Shown here: positions 54,359 to 63,080 of the stretch, piece after piece | How the letters are laid out: every line of letters begins with the position of its first letter | Numbering within the stretch: position 1 is the stretch's first letter | Origin: Bog-473 sp963770645 | Lineage (GTDB): Bacteria > Actinomycetota > Acidimicrobiia > Acidimicrobiales > RAAP-2 | Direction: 5' to 3' | Length of the DNA: 64,000 nucleotides | Assembly (NCBI GenBank): GCA_963770645.1 | Contig: CAVYQL010000004.1 | Span: 1,523,075 to 1,587,074 of the forward strand | Program-made: the position numbers and the translations under genes | Notes under the pieces: generated by a model | What the model was told of the DNA's origin: nothing | Seen by the model: only the letters and a program-made list of their open reading frames with translations | Database searches by the model: none

Positions 54359-54406
54359 AACTTGATTGCCGGTCCATGGGTCCCTTCCGGACCGAAATGG
54401 GGATGC

Positions 54407-55583
54407 ATGGCAGGAAGCATCAGACGTCGTCCGGACCGCGGGTCCGATGCTTGGGAGCTCCGCGTGTATCTCGGTCGCGACCGTACGGGACGCGTCCGCC
54501 ACAAGAGCCAACTATTTCGCGGTACCAAACGAGAGGCAGAGAAGGAGCTCCGCCGCCTAGTCGTACGACAGGACGTCGAACCCAAGCCACCACCGCCCGA
54601 GCCAGTCCGTCCCCACCGGAACCGAATGACGACGATCAACGATGCGATCGAGGCGTGGAAGCGGAACGGCTGGGACGACCTCAGTCCCGTGACCGTCCGG
54701 CGCTACGAGAGCGTCTGGCAAGTCCACATCAAGAAGACGATCGGTCGCGAGCCCATATCGACGCTCACTCCTCATGAAGTGGAACGCTACTTCCGCGTAC
54801 TCAAGGCCAAGGGACGCGGGCGCGAGACTGTTCGCTACGTGAGGTCTTTGCTGAACAGAGCGTGCGGACTAGCCCGAAAATCGAGCGGGAACGAGCTTCC
54901 CAACCCAAATTCTCGAGACCGAGCTTCCCAACTGGGCCCTAGGCGAAGTTCCCGAATGCGTCAGAGCGCCGACCGTCGACGAGGTGAGGGCACTCCTGAT
55001 GTGCGCTCTGGAGTTGGATCCCCGCTACACGGTCTGCCTCAGGGTGATCGCAGCCACCGGCACCCGGCGCGGCGAAGCGTGCGCTCTGCGTTGGTCGGAC
55101 ATCGACTGGAAGGGAGCCACCTTGACCATCGACGAATCCGTCATCCCCTCCGACGGTGGCGCTGCGGTCAAATCCCCAAAGACACGGGCGAGCATCCGCC
55201 AGGTTTCGATCGACGCCGGCACACTGGCAGCGCTCGAGTCTCTCCGGATAACCCAGCAGGAACTCGCCGCTGACGCCGACGTCGACCTTTCGGAAGTTGC
55301 CTTTGTGTTCTCCGCGGAACCTGATGGAGGCCGACCGCCGTATCCAGACACAGTCACCCGAGCGTTTACCAAAGCTCGAAAGGCCGCAGGACTTCCAGGC
55401 GATCTCCGCCTGCACTCCCTTCGGTATTTCCAGGCGACTGCACTCGACTCCGTGATTCCCGAAAGACAGAAGCAAGCCCGCCTCGGTTGGTCGACCGCTC
55501 ACACCACGCGGCACTCCACCGAAGCCATCTCGAGCGAAGACAAGCGGGCCGCCCAGCACATTGGGAATCTCTTGGACTCATAA
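54407..55583 (+). pseudogene. Tyrosine-type site-specific integrase, frameshifted and missing its catalytic tyrosine
   Basis: The first frame gives the arm-binding and core-binding domains (MAGSIRRRPDRGSDAWELRV; LSPVTVRRYESVWQVHIKK; RETVRYVRSLLNRAC) up to SSGNELPNP. Removing one A from the AAA at 54907-54909 continues into ILETELPNWALGEVPE and the catalytic domain in the second frame, ending at 55583. The catalytic Arg (ATGTRRGEACALRW) and HSLRYFQAT are present. The later LGH box reads LGWS, and the tyrosine segment reads TTRHSTEAIS with no Tyr. Two independent defects argue for real decay. It sits beside tRNA-Ile. Confidence 0.8.
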
Positions 55584-55630
55584 CGACGATCGACCTCCCT
55601 GATGACGCTGAGGTCGCTGCTCCACCAAAG

Positions 55631-55664
55631 CGAAGGGGCGGGACCGAGTGGCCCCGCCCCTTCG
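55631..55664 (-). terminator. Hairpin terminator after the beta-helix gene
   Basis: A 12-bp perfect inverted repeat (CGAAGGGGCGGG / CCCGCCCCTTCG) with a 10-nt loop, 30 nt downstream of the beta-helix gene stop on the minus strand; it also lies after the integrase end, so it may serve both strands. Confidence 0.8.
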
Positions 55665-55693
55665 AAGAAGAGGATCCCGCCCTCGCGGGTTAC

Positions 55694-57598
55694 TCAGCAG
55701 CTGTAGAAGAGCGGACCCCCGGCGAGACCCGCCAGCAGCGACGAGCCGCCCGGTGTGGGGTCGCAGGTATTGTCGGGGTTCGTCGCCACGCTGTTGGGAT
55801 CGTTGGGGCCGTACTGGTTCAACAACGGGGCCGACGCGGGACTCGCGGGGTACGGGGGTCCAGGGTTGTTGTACCCGCTGAAGTCAATCACGTTGATGGC
55901 GTTGTCGTTCCAGGTGTTTCCGGCGAAGTTGTTGCCGTACGCCGCTCCCGGATCAGAGCCCCCGAACATGTTCGGCGCGTAGGCGCCTTGGACCAGAACT
56001 CCAACTCCTGCTCCGCCCGAGTTCACCGTGTTGCCAATGAATGCATTGTCGCTGCTGGCGTAGGCGGGGTCGCTTGAGTTGCAGCTCGCCCCGTACGCGA
56101 ACTCGCACTCCGAACCCGGGCCGCCGACCACGATCCCGGATTGGCTGTCGGTGATGTCGTTGGGGTTGTCGCCGGCGCCCACGATACCGACCCCTGCATT
56201 GGTAACGCCGGTCAACAGCAGGTTCGACTGGGCGCTGGTCGAGATGGCGTTCCCCTCTACCACCACCGCGTTGCTCGTGCCGTCGAGCTGGATGCCCTCG
56301 CCGTACCCGCCCTCGCCGGCGGATTCACCCGTTGCGGTGGCACCCGACACGCTGTTGCCGCCGATATTCCACGCGCCCGCTGATGCCGGGGGGTTGGCCA
56401 GCAAGAAGTCGTATGCGGCAACCTCGCCGGCATAGATGTTCACGTCACTGTCGGACACCTGGTTGTCCTGGACTTGGACCGTCCCAGCGTTGAGGATCAG
56501 GATGCCGCTGGCCGAGTTCCCCTCGCCGCCTCCCGAGTAGGTGTCGTTGGAGACGGTGCTCCCACTGATGGTGATGGCCGCAGCACCGAAGCCCTGGATG
56601 CCGTTCTGGGCAATCATGTTGGTCTCACCCTCGCCCTGCACGGTCGAGTTCGTGATCGTGCAGGTGGTGTTGGCGTCGTCGCAGGTGATGCCGTTCTTGT
56701 CGTAGGCAGGGGTGTAAGGGTCGAAGTGGACCGTCGACCCACTGGGTGAGTCGATGCTGGTGGTGCCGGTGACGAACAGAACCTTGCTCGTGTCCCTAGC
56801 GGCACTCAGCTCCATCCCGTTCACAGTGACCGGACCGGACGTGAAGCCGGCTGGGAGCTTCGTGGTCGCAAGCTGATCGTTCGTGTAGGTGCCTGCTGGC
56901 AGGTCGGCTGTGGTCGTGATGACCGGAGCAGGAGTCAACAGCGAGACCTTGCTCATGGTCACCGTGGCCGGGCTCGCCCCGCTGTTCACATAAATGCCCT
57001 GTCCGCCCTGGCAGCCGAACAGGTTGGCCGGCATGTCGATTCCGTTGACCGACACGTCGGTGATCGACCCCGAGGCTTCGTGGTAGTAGATGCCCACATA
57101 GTCCTGGGAGCAGCCGTTACCGTCGGCGTCGAGGCTGGGAATGCCGTTCAGTCCGTTGACGCTCAGTTTCTTCAATTTCACGCCGACCGCACCCGGTGCC
57201 ACGTCGATGACGTAATACTGAGGGTTAGAGCTGTCGGTGTCCGTGTCGCTGAGCAACCCGGCAGAGGGGGGCTGGATCACGGTGCTGGACCCTGCACCCT
57301 GGATTTTGACGTGGTCGTTGAGCGTCGTGATGCTCAGCTGCTCGGTATAGGTGCCAGCGGCGACATGAATGGTCCCCGGCGTGAGGCTGCCGGCCTGCTC
57401 CGTCAAGGCGTAGCTGATGGTCCGACACGGGCGTGCCTGGTTCGCACACGAATTCAAGGTGTTGGAGCCGGTCGTTGCCACGTACCAGGTGTTGGTTTGG
57501 GCAGAGGCTTCTGGTGCAGCGATGGCCAGGAATCCCACCACCATGCTCGCCACGGCCAGCGCCGAGATGCCGAGTGGAATATGCCTTCTCATTTTCAT
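55694..57598 (-). CDS. Secreted parallel beta-helix protein
   Basis: About 634 residues from the ATG at 57598 (another ATG two codons on; GGGGAAAG upstream). Signal peptide PLGISALAVASMVVGFLAIA, cut near EASAQ. The mature start WYVATTGSNTLNSC ... RPCRTISYAL is the usual entry to DUF1565/pectate-lyase-like beta-helices, followed by many short repeats (NGIQGFGAAAITISGSTVSN, DNQVSDSDVNIY, NAFIGNTVNSGG). The region is rich in Asn, Gly, Ser and Thr. No catalytic carbohydrate-active motif is recognised; it could bind or cleave a polysaccharide. Downstream of the large repeat gene on the same strand, 86 nt away. Confidence 0.8.
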   Translation of the reverse strand: MKMRRHIPLGISALAVASMVVGFLAIAAPEASAQTNTWYVATTGSNTLNSCANQARPCRTISYALTEQAGSLTPGTIHVAAGTYTEQLSITTLNDHVKIQGAGSSTVIQPPSAGLLSDTDTDSSNPQYYVIDVAPGAVGVKLKKLSVNGLNGIPSLDADGNGCSQDYVGIYYHEASGSITDVSVNGIDMPANLFGCQGGQGIYVNSGASPATVTMSKVSLLTPAPVITTTADLPAGTYTNDQLATTKLPAGFTSGPVTVNGMELSAARDTSKVLFVTGTTSIDSPSGSTVHFDPYTPAYDKNGITCDDANTTCTITNSTVQGEGETNMIAQNGIQGFGAAAITISGSTVSNDTYSGGGEGNSASGILILNAGTVQVQDNQVSDSDVNIYAGEVAAYDFLLANPPASAGAWNIGGNSVSGATATGESAGEGGYGEGIQLDGTSNAVVVEGNAISTSAQSNLLLTGVTNAGVGIVGAGDNPNDITDSQSGIVVGGPGSECEFAYGASCNSSDPAYASSDNAFIGNTVNSGGAGVGVLVQGAYAPNMFGGSDPGAAYGNNFAGNTWNDNAINVIDFSGYNNPGPPYPASPASAPLLNQYGPNDPNSVATNPDNTCDPTPGGSSLLAGLAGGPLFYSC

Positions 57599-57683
57599 TT
57601 CTTTCCCCACTTTTTTGTCCCCACTTTTGTTCGATGGATGTCGGCCAGCGTCATACCGGAGTCGATCAGACTGCCTGGGCCGT

Positions 57684-58529
57684 CTATTTGAGGACCGTGA
57701 TCGATACGGATTCGCTCGCCCTCTCGTTTGGCGTCGATGAATCCTTCACCTTCACCGTGAACGTGTAGGTCCCCTTGTCCTTCGGTGTTCCCGACAACAG
57801 ACCGGAAGAACCGAGGGACAGCCCAGTGGGCAGCGTGCCTTTGTAGCTCCACGTGTAGGGTCCAACCCCGCCGGCCGCTTGGAGCTGAACCGAGTACGGG
57901 GCCTTCTTGATTCCGCCCGGCAATGGCGACGTCGTCGTTATCGCCAATGGCCCCGACTCGTAGAAGCACTCGTCAGCGGAGTCGTCGGTGCTCGAGAGGT
58001 AGTTGCTGTCCCCGCTGTAGACGGCGCGGAAGCACCAGTACCCGCTGGAGCTCGAAGGCGGAGTGAACGGTGCCGAAGCAGCCGTGCCGCTGTGACCCGA
58101 TGTCGTCACCGTGACGGGGTTTCCGACCTGTGTCCCTGAGGCACACGACGACGTCGGGGTTGCGGTGGGCCCGCACTCATAGAAGGTCACCGTGCCGGTG
58201 GGTGGTCCGACGGGGGTATTGCCGGTAACCGTGGCCTCGTCGGTGTCGGACTGGCCCCCGACGATGGTCGTCTTCGCGGGCGCACTCATAGTGGTCGTGG
58301 TGTCGTGGCTCACCGTGTAGCACTCGTCGCTGCTCTCATCGGAGCTCGTGGTGTAGCTGGAGTCTCCCGAGTAGACCGCGGCGAAGCACCAGGTGCCAGC
58401 AGGCCCCGTGTTGTCGAAGATCGGCGAGGTGGCCCAGTTGGTGTTCCCAGAACCCACGCCCCCAGTGTGACCGGGCTGCCCAACTGCTGCCACGAGCTCG
58501 ACGTGCACGGCACGACGTTCTCCGCACAC
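57684..58529 (-). CDS. Fragment 8 of the broken repeat protein: fourth Ig-like repeat and C-terminal Ig domain
   Basis: In frame from about 58455 to the natural stop: GTWCFAAVYSGDSSYTTSSD, PTGTVTFYECGPTATPTSSC, YWCFRAVYSGDSNYLSS, then PLPGGIKKAPYSVQLQAAGG and the final VKVKDSSTPNERASESVSIT. Nearly all of this fragment is coding. Confidence 0.65.
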   Translation of the reverse strand: MCGERRAVHVELVAAVGQPGHTGGVGSGNTNWATSPIFDNTGPAGTWCFAAVYSGDSSYTTSSDESSDECYTVSHDTTTTMSAPAKTTIVGGQSDTDEATVTGNTPVGPPTGTVTFYECGPTATPTSSCASGTQVGNPVTVTTSGHSGTAASAPFTPPSSSSGYWCFRAVYSGDSNYLSSTDDSADECFYESGPLAITTTSPLPGGIKKAPYSVQLQAAGGVGPYTWSYKGTLPTGLSLGSSGLLSGTPKDKGTYTFTVKVKDSSTPNERASESVSITVLK

Positions 58530-59300
58530 GTGTAGAAGGTCACCGACCCCGTCGGGTAGGGCGCGTTCGCCGCGCCGTCGGAGCCGGTGATCAACACGGT
58601 GTCACTGTTGGGGCCGAGCAGAGCGGCCGTCGAGCTCGACGGAGCGCTGACTGACGTGCTGGCGTCCGGGGTGACCGTGTAGCACTCGTCGCTGCCCTGA
58701 TCGGAGCTGGCGGTGTAGTTGGTGTCTCCGAGTCGACCGCGGCGAAGCACCACGTACCGCCGGAGTCCGGTGTGGTGGGACTCGAGGTGGCGCTGCCGCC
58801 GACCAGGGTCACCGGGTTGGCCGGATCGGCAGTGGCTCCAGGCGTCGTGGGAGTACAGGGGCTGACGTTCTCCCCGCACCAGTAGAAGTCGACCGAGCCG
58901 GTCGGGGTGCCGTATGTGGCGTTGCCGCTCACCGTGGCCACGTCGGTGTTTGTGGCTCCCAACGAGATGTTGGCGTTGGTCGGATTGCTCACAGTCGTAC
59001 TAATGGCCGTGGAGACGCTGAAGCACTCGTCGCTGCTCTCATCGGAGCTGGCGGTGTAGTTGGTGTCTCCGAGTAGACCGCGGCGAAGCACCACGTACCC
59101 GACGATTTCGGAGTGAACGGGCTCGAGGTCACGCTGCCGCCGCTCAGAGACACCGGGTTGGCCGGATCGGCAGTGACCCCAGGCGTCGTCGTCGTACACG
59201 GGCTGACGTTCTCCGGGCAGGTGTAGAAGTCCACCGAGCCGGTCGGTGTGCCGTAGGTGGCGTTGCCGCTCACCATTGCCACGTCGGTGTCGGACTGCCC
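57930..59300 (-). repeat. Four tandem ~350-bp Ig-like repeats
   Basis: Unit markers WCFAAVYSGD recur near 59090, 58745, 58385 and 58035, each followed by a DEC and a PTGSVDFYxC-type strand. Units 1 and 2 are nearly identical at the DNA level and share the same one-base deletion. Confidence 0.78.
58310..58879 (-). CDS. Fragment 7 of the broken repeat protein: third Ig-like repeat
   Basis: In frame from about 58735 to 58450: TNYTASSDQGSDECYTVTPD, PYPTGSVTFYTCAEN and SWQQLGSPVTLG. Flanks are out of frame. Confidence 0.45.
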   Translation of the reverse strand: MRGERQPLYSHDAWSHCRSGQPGDPGRRQRHLESHHTGLRRYVVLRRGRLGDTNYTASSDQGSDECYTVTPDASTSVSAPSSSTAALLGPNSDTVLITGSDGAANAPYPTGSVTFYTCAENVVPCTSSSWQQLGSPVTLGAWVLGTPTGPPRRSSTTRGLLAPGASPRSTRETPATPRAPMRAATSATR

Positions 59301-59583
59301 CGATAGGAGGCTGAGGCTGGTCGGTTGGCTCGACGTCGTACTGGCTGCCTGGGGGACCTGGATCGGGGTTGATGACTCGACGGTGCCCAGCGTGGTACCC
59401 CGAGCCGTCTGGTAGGCGTCGTTGGGTCCGTTGCCCGGCAGCGGCGTGGTGTTGGACTCGTCGATGTAGATGTTGTAGTTGCCGGCCTGAAGCCCTTCGG
59501 GCAGCGAGAAGGTGCCGGTGGGTTGTCCCACCGTGAGGGTGCACGGGTTCGGTGCGGCGGTGTTGGACTCGGCGCCGGTGCAT
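58591..59583 (-). CDS. Fragment 6 of the broken repeat protein: second Ig-like repeat
   Basis: Only about 58730-59070 is in the coding frame: TNYTASSDESSDECFSVSTA, then TYGTPTGSVDFYWCGEN and GGTWCFAAVDS. The rest of the open frame is noise. Confidence 0.45.
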   Translation of the reverse strand: MHRRRVQHRRTEPVHPHGGTTHRHLLAARRASGRQLQHLHRRVQHHAAAGQRTQRRLPDGSGYHAGHRRVINPDPGPPGSQYDVEPTDQPQPPIGAVRHRRGNGERQRHLRHTDRLGGLLHLPGERQPVYDDDAWGHCRSGQPGVSERRQRDLEPVHSEIVGYVVLRRGLLGDTNYTASSDESSDECFSVSTAISTTVSNPTNANISLGATNTDVATVSGNATYGTPTGSVDFYWCGENVSPCTPTTPGATADPANPVTLVGGSATSSPTTPDSGGTWCFAAVDSETPTTPPAPIRAATSATRSPRTPARQSALRRARRPLCSAPTVTPC

Positions 59584-59756
59584 GCGTAGGTATTGGCCGG
59601 AATGGTGACCGTCGAGTCGACCACGGGCACTGCCGTCGCCCGCGAGGTGCCGATGTACACGCTCGGTGCAGCGACCGGGTAGAAGTTGGAGGAATCGTTT
59701 TGGTCGTCACCGTAGGGGCCGGAATTGGGTGCCCCATCGTTCGGGCGCCCCGCCAA
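58989..59756 (-). CDS. Fragment 5 of the broken repeat protein: end of middle region and first Ig-like repeat
   Basis: In frame from NDGAPNSGPYGDDQNDSSNF to GTWCFAAVYS (59070), where the GG-for-GGG contraction shifts it. Contains the first Ig-like unit (GNATYGTPTGSVDFYTCPEN). Confidence 0.6.
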   Translation of the reverse strand: MAGRPNDGAPNSGPYGDDQNDSSNFYPVAAPSVYIGTSRATAVPVVDSTVTIPANTYACTGAESNTAAPNPCTLTVGQPTGTFSLPEGLQAGNYNIYIDESNTTPLPGNGPNDAYQTARGTTLGTVESSTPIQVPQAASTTSSQPTSLSLLSGQSDTDVAMVSGNATYGTPTGSVDFYTCPENVSPCTTTTPGVTADPANPVSLSGGSVTSSPFTPKSSGTWCFAAVYSETPTTPPAPMRAATSASASPRPLVRL

Positions 59757-60697
59757 TTCGTCCCGCCGCTGACTGTGACCGCCCCACCGGGCAGGGCGCT
59801 GCTGACTGACAACGTGGCTGTCGGCGTCTGGGGCACGGGCTGGTTGTTGTAGAAGAGATCCAGTGACGAGTAGTTGGTCGACCCGTTCTCGTCGTTCCCG
59901 GACGACAGGATGATGGTGCAGTCCACGAAGCCGGCATTGACGTCAGCCTGTGAAGGTGGACAGGCAGCATCGCCTGTTGGCCCGTTTAGCTCTGGCGTGT
60001 CGGTATTGCCCCCCGCCGAGTTGGATCCGAGCGACCCGTAGGCGCAGTCACCACCGTTCACCCAGTTGCTAGGAAGGGTCATCGATGCGGTCGAGGTCCC
60101 GAAAGCACTGGTGCTGGTCGAGGCGAGAATGTTGGTCGCGCCGTAGCAGCCTCCAACCGACGCACTGGTGGCGCTCGTCAGGTCCAAGTTGGACGACGCC
60201 AGATCGCCCTGGGAGGCCGAGGGGTTCGTGTCGGTCGGTGTCGGCAGCGGGTTGGCGGTGTTCATCGTCCAGGCGTCGCCCAAGCCGCCGGACGCCGAGA
60301 CGCCCACGCCCCCGGGGCACGTCGGCTCGTTCACGCTCTCGCCTGCCGCGCCCTTCACTGTCCCGCCTGCCACGCCGTTGGTGATGGGTTGGCCGAAGGC
60401 TGACTGCGAACCGGCCTGCTCGAGGTCCTGGTTGGAGTCGAACATGGAGACAGCTGTGCTCAGGCCGGTCCCGGTTGACGACCAGGTGCACTCGTTCTGG
60501 GACCAGAGAGGGATGCTGTCGGTCGCGCTGCCGCCCGTGTTGGTGGCAACCGGGGCCATGGTCACCGGAGCACTGGCCACGGTGTTGTTGTTGGTACCGC
60601 AGATCTGTCCGGTACCTGCCGCGAGGTTGACATCCTGAATCGAGTAGTTCGCCACGTTGGCCGGTGCGGTGCCGGCGGTGAGGCTGGTCAGCGGCAA
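59270..60697 (-). CDS. Fragment 4 of the broken repeat protein: Gly/Ser/Thr-rich middle region
   Basis: In frame from LTSLTAGTAPANVANYSIQD to VSSALPGGAVTVSGGTNW (about 59740). Contains WSQNECTWSSTGTGLSTAV and ACPPSQADVNAGFVDCTIIL. No family recognised for this part. The last ~150 residues are out of frame. Confidence 0.6.
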   Translation of the reverse strand: MPLTSLTAGTAPANVANYSIQDVNLAAGTGQICGTNNNTVASAPVTMAPVATNTGGSATDSIPLWSQNECTWSSTGTGLSTAVSMFDSNQDLEQAGSQSAFGQPITNGVAGGTVKGAAGESVNEPTCPGGVGVSASGGLGDAWTMNTANPLPTPTDTNPSASQGDLASSNLDLTSATSASVGGCYGATNILASTSTSAFGTSTASMTLPSNWVNGGDCAYGSLGSNSAGGNTDTPELNGPTGDAACPPSQADVNAGFVDCTIILSSGNDENGSTNYSSLDLFYNNQPVPQTPTATLSVSSALPGGAVTVSGGTNWRGARTMGHPIPAPTVTTKTIPPTSTRSLHRACTSAPRGRRQCPWSTRRSPFRPIPTHAPAPSPTPPHRTRAPSRWDNPPAPSRCPKGFRPATTTSTSTSPTPRRCRATDPTTPTRRLGVPRWAPSSHQPRSRSPRQPVRRRANRPASASYRGSPTPTWQW

Positions 60698-60848
60698 GGA
60701 ACCGGGGCTTCCGGTTTGGCGCCGCCGGAGGTGCTCGTGGTGACGGCGATGTCATAACAGAAGGGCACGCCCTTGATGGCCGAGGAGTAATTCCCGTCGT
60801 GCGTTGAGTCGGTCTCCCAACTCGGAGCCGGTTGCGCGATCGTGATGG

Positions 60849-61232
60849 TCAGGGTTCCCGACGCCACACTCGGGCACCGTTGGCGCCGCCGGTGGCGAGG
60901 AAGGTCACTGCGTAGGTGCCATTGTCGGACGAGACCGGCGTGTCGGTCACGTTGCACTCGAGCTCGTACTCCTCGCTCACCCCCGAACCGGAGGTGGCCG
61001 TGGTGCACGGCGGACTGCTGGAGAGGGAGGTGGCCTCGGAGGCGTCCGATGGAAGGGTGCCGGTGTTGAGGGTGATCGAGGCCGGGTAGTTGCCGGCATT
61101 GGCTGAGCTGAACCCTTGGCTGTAACAGGTGATCGTCTCGCTCTCAGCGGTCCCGTCGGTCCACGAGACAGATGTCCCTCCTGACGCCGGTGTCGAACAG
61201 GTTGTCGTCGGTGGTGAGATGGTCACCGTCAA
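60849..61232 (-). CDS. Fragment 3 of the broken repeat protein: last four-cysteine repeat
   Basis: Begins in the linker MTVTISPPTTTC, has STPASGGTSVSW, ITCYSQGFSSANAGNYPAS, SGSGVSEEYELECNV and VTFLATGGANGA. One complete repeat in frame. Confidence 0.6.
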   Translation of the reverse strand: MTVTISPPTTTCSTPASGGTSVSWTDGTAESETITCYSQGFSSANAGNYPASITLNTGTLPSDASEATSLSSSPPCTTATSGSGVSEEYELECNVTDTPVSSDNGTYAVTFLATGGANGARVWRREP

Positions 61233-63080
61233 GGTGCCCGACGTGGCGGATCCTGCTCCGCCGGGCCCGCAGCCGTGAAGGTGAGCGGGTAGCTGCCACC
61301 GTCAGACGAGGTCGGCGTGTCGGCGAGGGCGCACTCGAGGATGTACTCCTCGGTCGCCCCCGATCCAGAGGTGCCGGTCGTGCAGGCCGGGCTGCTCGAC
61401 GTCGAGGTGGCGAAGGTCGGGTTGCCATCCGATGGCAGGGAGCCCGTTGCGATTTGGATCGAGCTCGGGTAGGCCGAGGTTCCAGAGACACCGCTCTGGG
61501 CTTCGCACTCCACGGTGTAGCTGCTTGGCCGCGCCCTCGTAGAACGTGGCGGCCGTGCCACCCGAAGCCGGGTCGATACCACGTTGGGTTGATCCCCGCC
61601 ACGGTGAGGGTCCAGGTGCCGGTCGTGACCGGACTTGCCGCCGTTGGCACCCGGGGTGGCCGTGAAGGTCACCGGGTAGGTGCCGATGTCCGATGCCGTC
61701 GGGCTCTCGGCGACGGGGCAGGTGAGGATGTATTCCTCGGTGAGGCCCGATCCCGACGTACTCGGGGTACAAGCCGGGGAGCTCGACGTCGAGGTGGCCT
61801 CGGTGGCGTCGGCCGGCAGGGTGCCGGTGTTGAGGGTGATCGAGGCCGGGTAGTTGCCGGGACTGGCGGAGGAGAATCCGGTGCCGTAGCAGCTGACTGA
61901 GTAGGTGTTCGCGATCCCCACCTTGAAGGTGGTGGCCGTGCCGCCGGAGCCGGGATCCAGACGACGGAGGGTCCGGACACGGTGAGGGTAGGCCGAGTCG
62001 CCGAACCCGCGCCGACCGACGGCATCGAAGACGCCGGAGTAGGAGCCGTTGTCAGAGCTGACTGCGGTCTCGTTGAGGTCGCACTCGAGGATGTACTCCT
62101 CGGTCGCGCCCGATCCGGACGTCGGCGTGCATGTCGACGGCAATGTGCCGGTGCCGTTGTAGGCGGCGGAGAGGGTGGCGTCCGCAGGAAGATTGCTACT
62201 GGGATCGATGGCGATCGACGTCGGATAGGCGGTCACCCCGCTGATACCACTCTGCTCCTCGCACTCGACCGTGTATGCGTTGACGGTCCCGCCGGCCGAC
62301 GAGATCGATGCGGTGGAGGTCCACCGAGGCAGGGTCGATGCAGGACACGGTGCCGGCATTCACCGTGACGTTGAGGTTGCCCGAGGTCGTCGAGCCCACG
62401 GCGCCATCACCGGTGGCGGTGAAGGTGGCTGCGTAGGTGCCCGCATCAGAGGCGGACGGCGTGGCCGAGAAGGGACACTCCTTGATGTACCTCCTCCGTC
62501 GCCCCGAGCCCGACGTGCCCGTGGTGCAGGCCCCCAGGGTCGCATTGGCATCCGAAGGAATGGTGTCGGTGGCGACCACGATGGAACTCGGGTAAGCGGT
62601 CACGCCACTGACGTCGCTCTGCTGCTCGCACTCGACGGTGTAAGGACGTCACCCCTTCGTGCCAGGTGGCGGCCGTCCCGCCCGAGGCGGGGTCGATACA
62701 GGTGACGGCGGGCGGACTGATGGTGACCGTCAACGTGCCCGACGTCGCGGGGCTCAGGGTGCTGCCGGCGAACGTACCCGGCGTCGAGGTGAAGGTGAGC
62801 GGACGTGCCACCGTCGGACGAAGTCGGCGAGTCAGTGAGCTTGCACTCCTCGATGTACTCCTCGGTGGCACCACTTCCCGACGTGTCGCGGTGGTGCAAG
62901 AGGCGCCGGAGGCCAGGCTCGGGCTGCCGTCTGCCGGCAGCGAACCTGTAGCGATCGTGATGGTCGGATACGCAGACGTGCCGCTGATCCCGGTCTCCTC
63001 CTCGCATTCGACCGTGTAGGTGGAGCTTGGCACGCCTTCGACGAACGTCTGGCTGCTCCCGCCCGTAGCCGGGTCGATAC
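60850..63080 (-). repeat. Six tandem ~375-bp repeats encoding a four-cysteine domain
   Basis: Unit marker CIDPASGG recurs near 63070, 62690, 62340, 61950, 61570 and 61190. Each unit reads C-IDPASGGTA, YTVECE-x3-SGxSG-x-SAYPSS-like, LPxDG, C-x-TxTSGSGATEEYILEC, then TPTSSDGGTYPVTFTA and a TLTVTISPP linker. Four cysteines per unit suggest two disulfides. I know of no named domain with this pattern. Confidence 0.75.
61229..62359 (-). CDS. Fragment 2 of the broken repeat protein: repeats 3 to 5
   Basis: Longest stretch of the four-cysteine repeats in one frame: YTVECEEQSGISG, SGSGATEEYILECDL, TYSVSCYGTGFSSASPG, SGSGLTEEYILTCPV and YTVECEAQSGVSG with another EEYILECAL. Short Arg-rich parts between them are out of frame. 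Confidence 0.6.
   Translation of the reverse strand: MPAPCPASTLPRWTSTASISSAGGTVNAYTVECEEQSGISGVTAYPTSIAIDPSSNLPADATLSAAYNGTGTLPSTCTPTSGSGATEEYILECDLNETAVSSDNGSYSGVFDAVGRRGFGDSAYPHRVRTLRRLDPGSGGTATTFKVGIANTYSVSCYGTGFSSASPGNYPASITLNTGTLPADATEATSTSSSPACTPSTSGSGLTEEYILTCPVAESPTASDIGTYPVTFTATPGANGGKSGHDRHLDPHRGGDQPNVVSTRLRVARPPRSTRARPSSYTVECEAQSGVSGTSAYPSSIQIATGSLPSDGNPTFATSTSSSPACTTGTSGSGATEEYILECALADTPTSSDGGSYPLTFTAAGPAEQDPPRRAP

Noticed and set aside
55607..55619. attR copy of the tRNA-Ile end
   Set aside because: The 13-bp match lies in the anticodon-arm/variable region and stops before the T arm, unlike usual cores that run to the tRNA end; kept only as a weak hint.
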